Source: Ceratodon purpureus (lineage: Eukaryota > Streptophyta > Bryopsida > Pseudoditrichales > Ditrichaceae). From it: a stretch of 64,000 nucleotides of DNA. The stretch covers positions 42,551,613-42,615,612 of the forward strand of contig CM026426.1 in assembly GCA_014871385.1 (NCBI GenBank), in the 5' to 3' direction. Made by a program: the position numbers and the translations under genes. This document shows, piece after piece, positions 22,497 to 33,905 of this stretch. The notes below the pieces were generated by a model. That model made no database searches, was not told the origin of the DNA, and worked only from the letters and a program-made list of their open reading frames with translations. Every line of letters begins with the position of its first letter. Within the stretch, counting starts at the first letter, position 1.

Positions 22497-23972
22497 GAGA
22501 GAGAAACTTCGGTCTCCGGAGGAGACCGACGTGAATTAAGTGTCTGTTCGACCTACCCCCAATCCAAAGCCCACAGGACAAAGGTATGGAAGTAAAGATC
22601 TACTCCCCCCTTTCGAGAGTAGACACTTTAGTCACAAGTAACCAGAGACAAGAAACTAGTGAGAAATAGGTGTATAGAGTAGTTTGTGGTGATGTTACAG
22701 ACATCAAGCCACGAGCTCATTGTTGGTTGGGAGTGAGCGTTTGTCTCATTAATCTGGTCCGGGTTCGAACCCTAATGGACTCGTTTGAGTGGATGTGGGG
22801 GATGGAGTGGCTTGATACTGCTAAGTGAGTGATCATGAGCAGGAAATAAGTTGTGCCAACCAACAGCCCCCTTTGCGAGAAGTGACAAAAAGAGACTTGA
22901 CACCTGTATGCTAACATTTAAATAAAGTAGCTTTAGCTACTATCAAATTTTTATTTTTATTTTATTCTAAAGTTTTTACTAAGGGGGATCTAATGTTTGA
23001 GGAATCGGTTGGTGATTTTCTATTCTTCTTTTGTGGAGTAGAATGGACATGGCGTATTGTATGGCGATAGTGTTTATGTTTTTGAAGGTGTTTTTGATGG
23101 TGGGCATCGGTATTTGGAATTTTTCTTCAAGTGATTTCATTGATGGAATGTGTGTAGTTGCTCTAGCTCCAGCTGTAATGACGATAAGAGGGTCAACTTT
23201 CCATCCTAGAGCGGTGATATTAGCGATTAGTGGGTTGTATTTGTTGGTTTTGGCTTGGAGTGTTTCTGGGGAGAATCTGTCATTGCAATATGTAAATTCA
23301 ATAAATTGTATTGTAAGGTTGGGATTAATTTCAGAAGGGGTTTCACTTTGGTAAGGTAGGCCTTTTACACACAAAATGTCTAGTCTAAATCTCGAATTAC
23401 AGTGGCATCTTTGTGTGCCACATGTGCAAGGGAGTAACCAGTTTGGTACTGTATTTTCTGGAGGCTTATCATTAAAGGTTCCAGCATTCATGAGAATAAA
23501 GCAGCGGGATTTTTCTGATGAGATTAGTAGTTTACGGATTTCCCAAACTGCTTTGTTGTGTCTTTTGACGCGGAGTGAATGTATGTGTTGTTGTTGGCAT
23601 GTGAGTAACACATGTAACCATGTGTCTGGTTCATGTGATCTACAAATAGGACATGTGATGGATGGGAATCTTTCTCTTCCAAAGAACATTTGTTTTCTAG
23701 CATGGCCCATGTATGTTCCAGTGCGGAATTTAATAAGGCATGTTTTTTGTTTGTCTGTAATGATTGGATTTTTCCAGAATTCATTAGAGAGTTCATTGTC
23801 TATATCTTCATTTGCTGTCCATTTGTAAATATTGGGAGTTTGTACGGCCATAACTTCTAAGTTTTTTTCTCTGTCGTATTTCTTGATTTGTTTTTCTAGG
23901 TCTCTAACTGGTCCTTTGTCTGGCATATCTATCATGGATGGCCATACATCTTTCTGGTAGTAGTACTATAGA
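22497..23972 (-). mobile_element. 5'-truncated LINE with restriction-like endonuclease end
   Basis: 1476 bp between perfect 36-bp direct repeats. The minus strand encodes only the C-terminal part of a non-LTR retrotransposon polyprotein, followed by about 480 bp of 3' untranslated sequence. That sequence contains a tRNA-like GGTTCGAACCC (22762-22772, plus strand) and, near the insertion end, a perfect hairpin CGGTCTCC/GGAGACCG (22510-22528). There is no poly(A) tail. 5' truncation plus a target-site duplication fits target-primed reverse transcription. It interrupts the large RC4 intron. Confidence 0.8.
22979..23935 (-). CDS. LINE C-terminal fragment: zinc knuckle plus endonuclease-like domain
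   Basis: 318 codons from ATG 23935, but the frame stays open upstream to the truncation point, so this ATG is not the real start. A CPIC-x8-H-x4-C knuckle is followed by RFRLDIL, then QFIEFT and KTNKYNPLI. That order (RxD, then an acidic-x-T strand, then KxxKY) fits the restriction-like endonuclease found at the C-terminus of R2/NeSL-type LINEs. The reverse transcriptase itself is missing, so the fragment is not autonomous. Confidence 0.7.
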   Translation of the reverse strand: MIDMPDKGPVRDLEKQIKKYDREKNLEVMAVQTPNIYKWTANEDIDNELSNEFWKNPIITDKQKTCLIKFRTGTYMGHARKQMFFGRERFPSITCPICRSHEPDTWLHVLLTCQQQHIHSLRVKRHNKAVWEIRKLLISSEKSRCFILMNAGTFNDKPPENTVPNWLLPCTCGTQRCHCNSRFRLDILCVKGLPYQSETPSEINPNLTIQFIEFTYCNDRFSPETLQAKTNKYNPLIANITALGWKVDPLIVITAGARATTHIPSMKSLEEKFQIPMPTIKNTFKNINTIAIQYAMSILLHKRRIENHQPIPQTLDPP

Positions 23973-24008
23973 ACTATAGAACTTTTTTTGCTAGTTGTAC
24001 GCTTTGTA
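23973..24008. repeat. 36-bp target-site duplication, right copy
   Basis: Exact copy of 22461-22496. Beyond it, the interrupted intron continues with degenerate GTACATTTCTAT-type units to about 24300. Confidence 0.85.
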
Positions 24009-24380
24009 TTCTTAGTTCATTGGTATTTTGAGTACATTAGTAATCTTTCTACAGTGGTATTCTAAGTACGTTTCTATTTTTTAGTGCAGTGGTGTTTTGA
24101 GATTACTTAGAGTGCGTCAAGGGGAGTACATCTGTATTTTCAGTACATCCTTTTGGCTTAGTACATTTCTATTCTTTATACGTTTCTATTTCTTGTACAT
24201 TTCTATTCCTTGATTGTACATTCCTATACTTTCTGTGGTGCAAGTCTTTGTACATTTCTATACTTTGTACATTTTTATTGTTTCATGTCTATTTCTGTTC
24301 TTTTCTGTGGTGAGGCTTCTTTGTATTCGGGGTAGAGTAAGGTATCATGTGAATGTGTTATTGTACCTTTTACATATCAT
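24009..24380. repeat. Degenerate GTACATTTCTA repeats in RC4 intron
   Basis: Units of about 15-20 bp such as GTACATTTCTATTCTT recur irregularly. GTAC words are similarly dense in the TpD intron (29055-29782). No gene is visible. Confidence 0.4.
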
Positions 24381-25503
24381 TGATGAGAAGGACGTTGACT
24401 CCAAGGATGCTACACAAGGGGAAAAGCAAGAACTGGAGATAGATTTGAGTCTGCAAGATCCTACGCTACAAGGCCAGGAGGACTCTCAACTAGAGATTTT
24501 AGAATGTGAGGGGGCAGAGTTCAAAGACTGTGGCATGACTTCATTGGAGAGCAGCCATGGTAGCCCTGGATTTCACATTTAGAAGCGTCCCAGACCCCAT
24601 TTAGGACTTCCGAGAGCTCCTTCTGGGGAAAAGGAGGGATTGGCAATTGGGATTGCGATCGAGCTGGAGAGAGGTGGAGGTAGAAGCCCGCTGGTGTCCA
24701 AATCAGGATCTCAATGCTTGGTAGGGCAGCGAGGGAAAGGGATTGCGGTCAAAAGCAAGGAGGACTTTGAGGACTGCATTGGAGAAGGGTTGGGGAATAG
24801 GGTGCAGCAGGTGGAGGCTACTAAGGTGGAGGCTACGACGCCAAAGGCTTCTACGCTGGAGCGTTTGGTTGGAGAATTGCCACTCTTGAAGGAGGTTCAC
24901 ACCAGAGCGATGGCAGTGGAGGCCCTAGCTACGGCAGTGGAGGCGGGATGAGAGCTACTCCCTAAACCAGCGTCGACATCACCACGGGAGGTCAAGGCAA
25001 GGAGTGAAAAGGAGCAGAAACAGTTAGACAATTTAGAACCAGAAAATATGGTCGCCCCTGAGAGTCTGTACTCCCCAGAGAAGAGGACTTTGAAGGACTT
25101 ATCAGAGCTTCCTGGGAGTACCGATAGTCCGGGTCCAATTTCAGACACGAGTCAGAAGACCAGATCACGTACTGCTAAGGAGGGTGAGGCAGAAGTGGTT
25201 ACCAAGGTCACAGTGAAGAAGAGAAAGGGTTAAAAGGTAGGTGGCACTTCCTCGCAGAAACAGGCGAGGGCTGCCACTACAAAATAGGTCTACAACAGTG
25301 TTTTTTTTTTTATTGCATTTATTTTTTGGTTTTTGTCCACTGAGCTGCAATGGTGAGCTCTTACTGTGCATATGTTTTTTTTTAATACAACGGATTGTGA
25401 GGATGCCTCCCTCATACCAAGGCTTCACTTGAGGGTCGATCTAACACACTTCGTGTATTCATTGGTATTTTTTAAGACATTGATTCAGTTTTTTGCTTGG
25501 AAT

Positions 25504-26566
25504 ATGACGTGGGAAGCTTGGTTGTTGGAATGTGATAATAATCAGGGTGAAACTTGGTATGATGCTGAAGATTTGTCTAAGGGGCGGGAGAAGACTCCTG
25601 TCCGAGTTGCTTCCTCTGATCTTGATTTGCCTTATTTTCAGTACATGCAGAATAGTGTAATTTTTGATAAAGCAATGGTACCTCAGACACTTGATAGCCT
25701 GCGACCTGGGGACTACTGTCAATGTTCCAACAATTGCATCGGTGCGGATGCTGCTTGTTCATGCCAAGTAAATGTTGGCAGTCAGAGTCCATACCTTGGA
25801 GGGAGGCTGGCAGATGAGTTCATCAAGGGGGGCAACGAGAGCGATGCACGTTTCTGTAAGAAGGGTGCCCCATGTATTAGGGGTGTGGAAATATGCGAGG
25901 GTCATGTTCCTCGTATTTTCCTTAAAGAATGTAATGTTAAGTGCACGTGCAGTAGTGACTGTGGCAATCGTATTGTTCAGCAAGGCATGAAGGTCCAGTT
26001 AGAGGTCTTTCATACAGCCCTTACGGGATGGGGGATTCGAGCAGCTGAGCGTATACCCAAAGGTGCATTTTTTTTCGAATTGACAGGCGAGATTTTAACC
26101 AATGCTGAGCTTATTGTTAGAAATGAGCGGGCAGATGGCTCTCTTACCTATAGTATGGCACTTGATGCGGACTGGGCTACTGAGCAAAAGGTGGATAACA
26201 GTAGTGCTTTGTGCTTGGATTCCACTCACTTCGGAAACGTGGCCAGATTTATGAACCACAGGTACAATACATTTTGCATTTTCTGTTGTTTCTTTGTGTT
26301 CTACTTCTTTGCTAGGACTAACTCTTGTCCCTTGACATTGCAGGTGTGGAGATCCGAATCTGGTGGACGTACATGTTTCAATTGAGAGTGTCGATCGCCG
26401 CTGCTATCATGTGGCCTTCTTTTTGAATCGTATCATTGAAGTTGGAGAAGAGTTGACATGGGATTACGGCACATGTTTCAAACACAATGGACCATCACAA
26501 TCTGTCTTTCATTGTAGGTGTAACAGTATCTTGTGCAAGGACAAGGTGTTGGCAACCTTGTTTTAG
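25504..26566 (+). CDS. SUVR-type SET-domain histone-lysine methyltransferase
   Basis: CDS is 25504-26261 joined to 26344-26566 (326 residues). The 82-bp intron (GTACAA...TTGCAG) splits the codon in NHR-CGDPN. The order is that of plant SUVR4-like proteins: a DLSKGREKTPV lead-in; pre-SET cysteines (CQCSNNC, CSC, ECNVKCTCSSDCGNRIVQ); then the SET core with GWGIRAAERIPKGAF, NVARFMNHRC and EELTWDYG; then post-SET CRCNSILC. These are the cofactor- and zinc-binding signatures, so activity on histone H3 is plausible. The usual N-terminal WIYLD-type region is not seen. The start is uncertain: an acceptor-like TTCAG at 25488 and an open frame back to 25366 allow an upstream exon, possibly from RC4. 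It may be a host gene or one captured by the TpA/RC4 element. Confidence 0.8.
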
Positions 26567-27178
26567 CGAAGATCAGCCCGAAATCCACCTAAGCCACGTA
26601 GGACCAGATGACTTAGAACTCGTGCTGCCAGGCTTTTAGAGGTAGTAATTTACTAGCGGTAAATGTAGAAAATGTACTTAATGTACATGTATTCAGGAAC
26701 TGAGGAACTTATTAAAACTTGACAACTCAGGATGTCTTGGCAGCCGAGAGAGCCCTCCAACCTTAATTCTGACAACTCAGGAACTTATTAAAATTTGAAG
26801 TCCTAAAAACTCAGAAACATATAAGTAGAGCAATACAGTAAGTGCCCTGTCCACACCCATATACCACACCTTCAATAACCGAAAAAGGAGTCATTCTATG
26901 TTAACAACTTCTAAGTCTCACATACATATGACTGAATCAAAGAGCAACTACAGGTTCAGATAGGAAACCATTACAAATGAAAGTGAGTTTAAAAACTCAC
27001 AACTATTTGTTAATACTCATGATACACATAGTATCTACAGATACTTTTAACCAACCCCTCGACCAAAACCTACACAGTATCTACAAATACTTCTAACCAA
27101 AAGAAACAGCCTTCGGAAGGACCTCCTAAACTGATCAATGGAACATGCTTCATCACCATTGAATGCCCACCACTCCCG
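26567..27178. other. Spacer between SET gene and TpD 3' end
   Basis: AT-rich. It holds the likely polyadenylation regions of two convergent genes. The word GACAACTCAGGA with CTTATTAAAA occurs twice (26719-26783). No gene is recognised. Confidence 0.35.
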
Positions 27179-30100
27179 TCAGGCTTCTTCACATATCTGT
27201 TGTGTTTCAGTGGACACCTTGTATACAGGGGTTCCCTTCACCCTATGGGAAGCAAGAATCATAGGGAACTTGCAAGCACGAACCAAATGAGCCTCTACAT
27301 GAGCATCAACTGCCTTATCACAAAGCACGTACGTTTCCTCTCCACGCCCATACTTCTTGAAATATTTTGCTCGAATCACAGCGTCTCCAGCTCTAAACCC
27401 CCCCCTCCCCCCACGGACAAGTCATGGACTCTTGTAACACAAACTTCTTGGCCACACACTGGAGAATGTAATATTCCACCCCATCTTCGTTATCTTCCTT
27501 TGCAGGTATCATGAAGTTGTCGCCAATTTCTACCAAATCGCCAACCTCTTCTGAAATACCATCGTACACCCAATTTGCTTCATTGTCCATCTCTTCAATC
27601 TGTTGAGCTACAGTAGCAGCGCTAAAGGGCTGCAACCTTTGAACCCGCCATTCCTGCACATGTGCTGAGTTCTCACAATCAGTCCATTCACCATCTATAC
27701 ATGGGATACAAAAGCATGACAACTCACGAGTCCTAAGCAGAGTAGGGTCTGTTATGGAGAAGCCTGAAATAGAATAAAGACTTTTGGAGCCTGGCAAAGT
27801 ATGGCACTTGATACTATTATCTACATGATCTACAGCTGTATCTCCAATCAACCAAAAAACACGAGAAAGAGGGGGAGTTGTAGCTCGTGCGTATGAGCTT
27901 GGTACACGTTCTGTATACTTCTCCTCGAGGAAATCCACCACTTCGGCTGCATTTCGCAGGGGCCTCAATGGATTTGTGATTTGCTCAGCAGCCAATGCTC
28001 TCTTCACAACAACCCTTGCACCATCCCATTCATCCTTTCCATGAGCGGATTCAAAGAAGTTCCAATTCATTTTGCACCCTCCAGTAAGCCCAGGGTACCG
28101 TGCCACAAAGTACATAGCTGTTGCACACTTAAATTGTGCACTACAGCCGTCACTGTAGACCCAATGCTCCTCCGGAGTTAATCCAGAGTCAATTAGCCAA
28201 TCCCAATGCAACATCATGCAATGCTGTACAAAAGCAAAATCGTGGGATTTGTCATTAGAGATATAAAAGTGCGTCTGCTTCAAAGTGTGGTCACCTTCTT
28301 TCCACATTGTAATGTGAACTAATATGGTCACAATTGTGCTGAAATAATACAAGCTTTGCACCTCATTCTAGATGGCAAAGCTATAATTTTCAGCAAAGTC
28401 AATGTGGGACACAACAACTCCCTCAAGCACATTCTTCATCATCAGCTGGCATTGCTCATCTTGCCATCGAGCTTTGAAGTTGTGCGTGATGAAGGTAGTG
28501 ACGGTTTTCTCCATGTATGATAAAAATTCATGTGCCGGTGTCTCTTTGAAAGCCTCCCGAATTCTTTTCTTAGCTTTTCCAGTCCGAGTGTCCACTCCCA
28601 CCTGGTAGTACTCGAAACACTTCCACTTCAAGGAAAATGTGTTAGCAACAGACTTCTCAAGAGGACAAAATGAGAGCAAATGAAAACCACAGCTAGAACA
28701 ATCTCCCATAAGGCATTCCAGTTTATGCCACACATCAAACTCTCCTTTCAGACACACACATGCTTCCCATAATAAGGTTATCCGCTCAAAAATGTGGTCA
28801 GCAGCACAGCAAATCCCCTCTGCATTGCCTTTGCAAATAACACAAACACAAACACGGTGAATGTGTAGCCCTCGCAGTTTGTCTTGCAGATTCCTCAGTC
28901 CAATCTTCATGAACTCCATCTGGACGTGGTAAATACAGCAACATGTATTTCTCTCCTTCAATTTCCGCACCCACCACGGCTTCAGCCTCTCAAATGCTCT
29001 CTGCCGCACACTACATTCCGGGTGAACTTCCTTGAACCGCAAGAAGAACAAGGTCTGCAAAACTTAGGGGGATGCACAATAGATACAATTAGGACCTTTT
29101 TGTAAACCCTGTACATAACAAAGTTATGATACATACTAATTGTACAGAAAGTATCACCACAATGTACTATAAGTGATGCATGTGTTCCGGTTTGTATTCG
29201 GAACTTTGGGTTTCTAAGTGGATAGACTAGAATAGTACATTGGACACATACACTAAGTACATAAATTGGTAGTTTCTTCTAAACTCTACTATCAACTGTT
29301 CAGAAGTACAGGCGCATCCTAGTACCATTTATACTTGACGATGCCATTTGTACACAGGGTACTAAACTAGCAACATAAAGTACATGAGCACCTACTTGAC
29401 TTGTTTTTCTACACTGCCTTTGAGGTTCGAAGTAAAAAATGTACAAGCTCAAACTTCCGCATTGTACAACAGGTGAACAAAGTGCTTTGGGCTATACATT
29501 AACACCTTTAACTACTACAAGAACAGTTCTGCACATTCTCAAGAGTACTAGTGGCCCGGGCTAATATTGTACTTCAAATACTGGATGTACTAGACAGCTC
29601 CTAACGCTCACTGGTTTCTCTAAGTGTGTCCATCTTCTAATCACTGTAAAACACTATTTATACAAAAAGTAACAGTTCCTCAAGACGACTCGAAAAGTGT
29701 ATCAGGTTTTGGTCCACTGTATCAGGACTCCAGAACAGGGAAAAAAAAACGACGACTAAACAGTACTTGAGAATCAACATACCTAAGAATCACATAGATA
29801 ATGAGTCGGATGAGGCTCAGCCCAGTCTTTCCGACCTACTCTGTGTTTGATAACGTCCTTTTTGTTTGGGGATACCTTAGTCTGGGCATTCCACCATAGC
29901 TCAATGCAATCTTTGACGTAGTCAGAGAGACCCTCTCTCTTCTTGCGATGTAAGCGAAGACCTAACACCGTTTCCTCAGTATCAGCGGCCCGAATCCATC
30001 TATTCAAAGCAATATTGATGCTTAGTTCTGACGTTTCCAAAACACTAGACAATGGTCTCACACCATCAATTCCCAAGCTAAGTGCTGCATCCAACAGAGC

Positions 30101-30580
30101 ACTCTTCCTGGCTAACAACTCGTTGGAGTTAGCCACCTTGACTTATTGCAATTCATTCCTGAAGTTCTCAATGAACAAATGAATGGCCTTGGCTTCTTGT
30201 GGCCGAGCATAGTACTCAGGTAGCAACGGCGATACAGTGTTATGGCGCAATACCCTCTCCACAACATCTCTCCTACTCTGGGGACCGGGACAGCATCTCA
30301 ACTCCTGAACTAAATACTGCGCTACACAAAGTAAGATTTGGTTTAATTCTCTCACTGATAGACTATCGTCCACCTCAACATCGGGTGCTGTAGACGCTAA
30401 AATAAGAGCTTCCTTGTGTCTTTCTCTGTCTCGTGATCTCTAGCGAGATTTCCTTTCTCTTGCGTTCTCAGTCTCCAAAGTGCGCTGCTCTTTGTGCAAG
30501 CGAGCTGTAGTGGCCCTAGCTGCTGGACCCGGGCGATTGATGCCATTTCGCACCCTTTGTCTCTTAGCAACGTGACCCAT
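27179..30580 (-). pseudogene. TpD: DDE-type transposase with four UAG/UAA interruptions
   Basis: Exon 1 runs 30580-29783 and exon 2 29054-27179, with a 728-bp intron (donor TAG/GTATGT, acceptor TTTTGCAG, both phase 0). Motifs include VSPNKKDVIKHRVG, HIDFAENYSF, EHWVYSDGCSAQFK and FFESAHGKDEWDGARVVVK. The spacing D...D...E/D fits a DDE nuclease core of an uncharacterised family that I recall from cnidarian and algal genomes. In-frame stops are TAG 30442-30440, TAA 30145-30143, TAG 29785-29783 and TAG 28370-28368. Each sits where Gln would be natural; at the last, family members as I recall them have Gln. One frameshift lies in an 8-G run near 27405, after which the frame GFRAGDAVIRAKYFKKYG continues to 27179. 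Otherwise the frame is open for about 890 codons. Confidence 0.65.
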
Positions 30581-31379
30581 TCCTGGACAAAATAACATAC
30601 AGTTCGAAGGCATGCAGACATCAGTCGTCTACTAGAAACCAGTGTATGTGGTTCAAAAGTTGCAAAACTAACAAGATCCAATGTAACGTATGCATTAAGA
30701 AAGAAGTTGGCCAGAAAAATCAACATTGTTTCATGAGAATGTCATGTAACTCACCCTCGTAAATTGACCTTCTCACGTCCTGGCCGGAACAAATGAGCAG
30801 CTATCACTTGAAGACTCACAGGGAGCTCTCACGGAAGAAAGAGAATTTGCAACGAAGAAGGGACTGTTGGAATACGTTGCTAACTGTGAGGTACCAAATA
30901 GAGCACGCCTTCTTGACCCATCCTTTCTGTTGCACAGTCCTAGATAAAATGCTATATTTCCTTGCTTAGAAACAGGAGTTTCTAAACAAAAAACGTATCC
31001 GGAGTCAGTGCTCTCACTAATCGACCTCAAACTACAAGAACTCGACTCAGTAGGAGCACTTGCAGTGAAATATGATGTAATAAGTTTCTGAACCAGAACA
31101 ACTGGGCGTTCTGTAGATGTCACCATTTTTTACATTTCATGGACAAAGACAAAGAACTTCTAAATCCATGAGCGTTGGTTCTCCACTGCAAAAAAGATTG
31201 ACAAAATTCCAAACCCAAGGAAAGCTTCGATAACAACCTAGAGCGCACACAATCACACAACACCCCGGACGCGCTCAGCAGACGAGGGACTGAGAGAGAC
31301 GACGATGACGTGGCCAAGGATGCAGTGGCGGCGTCGCCAAGGACCGGCGTCCAAGAAGAATTGATTTGTCCCTAATACT
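30581..31379. other. 5' flank of TpD
   Basis: No gene recognised. Several short minus-strand frames lack family resemblance and are probably chance. Confidence 0.3.
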
Positions 31380-31518
31380 TAAGATGCGTAGATTTGTCAG
31401 TAAAATGTTAGGATGCGCATTGATTTCTGAGTGATACCCAGGATGCGCATGAATTTGTTAGTAATACCCAGGATGCGTAGATTTTCCTGTAATATCTAGG
31501 ATGCGCATTCAAGTCATA
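31380..31518. repeat. 30-bp minisatellite
   Basis: About 4.5 units of AGGATGCGCATGAATTTGTT plus AGTAATACCC, each starting with AGGATGCG (units near 31410, 31440, 31470 and 31500). Degenerate but clear. Confidence 0.65.
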
Positions 31519-32760
31519 CTCCTCCGACCAGAGTACAAACATATACTAAGAGTACTCAGGGTATCAAAATGACAGAATCATGCGCCTAAACATAAGTAAC
31601 GGTAAATTTTACTTTTTCTGAAATCAACCAGAAGCCATTCTAGAACTAGCTGCTGGCATCTAGAATCTTCAATCCAATTGAAAAAAGCTTCATTTTCCTA
31701 CCAGATATCGATTGCAAACCAAAACTAACTTGTTTCTAAGATTTCGGCCAGTTGTGAGTGGCAGACTTGACGGTCCGAGTACATTCCAAGCCACTTCTCC
31801 TCCTTATCTTCATTGCCGAAAAAAAAAAGTACTTCAACTTCCCAAGATACAGAAAAGTGTACTTTTGTATGAACAAGCACCCTGTGACATTTTACTAACT
31901 ATACTAAAAGTACAAATTTCTCCCACTGAACGTGGTTTTTCAAGAAAGCAAAAATGCACAGAGGATCTTGACATGTAACATGTCTAGCAAATACAAAAAA
32001 ATATGGGAAAATAAACTTCTCAGTTCAAGCATTATCAAGTGCAAACTGAACCTGTCTTCGAAAATGGCACTGTGACTCAAAAAAGTATAGAGTCTAGCAT
32101 ACTTACACCCTCATTCGGAATTGGCCTTCCTGTGAGAGAGTTGTCTCGCTTGCGTTGTCAACCAGGATGGAGTGGTGGAGGCCTCCAAAGGCTTCATCAG
32201 GTTTTTTGATTTGGGATTTGGGTGGTCAGGCATTGTGCAATAGAGATTTAGGGTTTAGCTGTAGTGGTCTCCAGAAGGCTGCCAACAGGCTTGCATCCAC
32301 ATAGGTTGTAGAAAGTACGTGAGTTGGGAATTGAGGTTTAGGGATGAAGTTTAGGGTGCTTGTACCTTGCTTGCGAAGGCGTGGAAGTTGGAAATAGCCG
32401 TTAGTGATGGTGGAGGATGTGTTGACAGCACGTAGCCTTTGCGGTTGCTGCCAGCGACGACAACATCTATAAGTTTTTGAATTCTCAGTCAAAAATTTCA
32501 TGCATTCTAGTGGTATGGCTAGACGGCCGAACTCCCTCGTGCGGAGTGTCATCCTGCATAACACTCAAGATGTAGAGGGCAATTGGATCCCCATGAGGTT
32601 GGATTGTGATTCATGAATCATACTGCAACCAGTGTCAGATGGACCTTTGGGTAGGGAGGCAAGGCGACATGGTGGAGAAAATTTTTGAAGAGCCTTCAAA
32701 GCGTAGATCATAGACTTCTACTGCACCTCTAATGAACATGGAGCATGCAACCTCCATAAG
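31519..32760. other. Region without recognisable gene, with telomere-like words
   Basis: Nothing coding is recognised. TTTAGGGTTTAG near 32250 and single TTTAGGG words near 32338, 32349 and 33175 resemble plant telo-boxes, which also occur in plant 5' leaders. They are not an array. Confidence 0.3.
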
Positions 32761-33162
32761 GTGCTTGTGCAGCATGCATATCAGCCAAGGCATCTGCGCT
32801 TAGATCCCGCGGAGGCAGCAACCAATTCGGGTATGGCAAATTACCTGTACGTGTCGCTTTCGGAGGATTGGGTATACCCCGCATCTATCCTTGGTCTCAT
32901 TCTTGTGCTACTAGATCACCTACTAGAGGAGGTGATGGTGGAAGTGTCTTGTATGTTTAGGAGGAACCTCCTGCCAACATTTGAAGTTGGCAAGGGCTGG
33001 CCAGTATTCCACCTGCGGCACGAAATCGCAATGACACTTGGAGATGACGTACCTGGGCAGTACAACCTGGTTGTGATAGAGGCCAACGGTGTTCGTGACA
33101 ATAGGTACAAGTCGTATCAAAAAGGTACAAGTCGTATCAAATTCATCTTGTCGTTTAGATGA
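32761..33162 (+). CDS. Unrecognised open reading frame of 133 codons
   Basis: Open frame containing LILVLLDHLLEEVMVEVSCM and QYNLVVIEANGVRDNRYKSY. I recognise no family. Near its end a 16-bp tandem duplication (GGTACAAGTCGTATCAA at 33103 and 33124) suggests non-coding slippage. It may be spurious or part of an exon. Confidence 0.2.
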   Translation: MLVQHAYQPRHLRLDPAEAATNSGMANYLYVSLSEDWVYPASILGLILVLLDHLLEEVMVEVSCMFRRNLLPTFEVGKGWPVFHLRHEIAMTLGDDVPGQYNLVVIEANGVRDNRYKSYQKGTSRIKFILSFR

Positions 33163-33905
33163 TTTGGAAATTGGGGTTTAGGGCTCCTTGCTGCCAGCAA
33201 ACAAAACTGACAAGAGCTGTTGAGTGCAGATCAACCAGCATCATGAGAGACACCTCAGAGCTGCTAAGGTCACGGTTCGCAAAAGGATCAAGATTGAAGA
33301 GCTGTAGAATGAGTAATTTTGGAATGAGTAGTTACATTATGTGGGTTCTCATTAGGTTTTTAGCCAAGTTGTTAATGAGTTTAGGTGGTGGTTTGGCCAA
33401 GTCGTAAATGAGTTGTGGACTTTGTGTAGGACTTCCTCTATTTACATGTTGTATATGGCAAATTTGATGGACTCTCGATTTTTGTGTCGCCAACTGAAAT
33501 AAAAAATAAAAACAGTTGCAAATAAGAAATGAACCGTGGAATGCAAGTGAAAAACAAGCTTTTCAACGAATGGCCTTTCTTTCAAAGAGCCCGACTTTTA
33601 AGAGGAAAATTGCTTTGAACTCCCAATGGCGGCTAAGATGGTGGAGCTTGGTGCCAACGCAAATAAGAAATAAAAATAGTTGCAAATAAAAAATGAAGTA
33701 AGTTGCAAATTAAAAATAAAATAAAGAACAAGAAATTTAAAGAATGCCATTTCTTTCAAAGAGTCATGGCATGCGAGAGAATTTTTTTTTCAACTTCGGA
33801 AAAGTCTAAGATAGGTGCCCGATAAAAGTCTAGACCTAAAGTCGCTGCCAGCAAACTCCTAATGGGGTCTATAAGCCCGACTTAGAAAACACCGCGCATG
33901 GGCAT
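33163..33905. other. AT-rich spacer downstream of RC5
   Basis: Contains repeated GCAAATAAGAAAT words (33516, 33658) and a CTTTCAAAGAG duplication (33571, 33755). No gene is seen. Confidence 0.3.

Larger units (their letters stand above)
21050..25233 (+). pseudogene. RC4: intron-containing coiled-coil/RING-like gene, interrupted
   Basis: Coding pieces are about 21050-21304, 21352-21650 (coiled coil), 21690-21932 (finger, then coiled coil; donor GTATGT at 21933) and about 24388-25233 (acidic/basic tail). The finger has CSLC at 21698-21709 and CKHLYHPFC near 21752-21778, so the fourth ligand is His as in classical RING-H2; the final Cys pair of the family is not visible. The tail frame carries TAG at about 24580, TGA at about 24949 and TAA at 25231, although the open pieces stay in one frame. 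A LINE sits inside the large intron. A GTAGGT donor just after the TAA may splice toward the SET exon, so a fused RC4-SET transcript is possible. Confidence 0.5.

Noticed and set aside
22700-22975. Independent plus-strand SINE ending at 22975
   Set aside because: The segment lies inside the 36-bp target duplications of the LINE, so it is more simply its 3' untranslated region.
31380-31518. CRISPR array
   Set aside because: Repeats are directly adjacent and degenerate, without uniform unique spacers; a eukaryotic minisatellite.
32240-33185. Interstitial telomere from TTTAGGG words
   Set aside because: Only isolated words, never more than about one and a half units in tandem.
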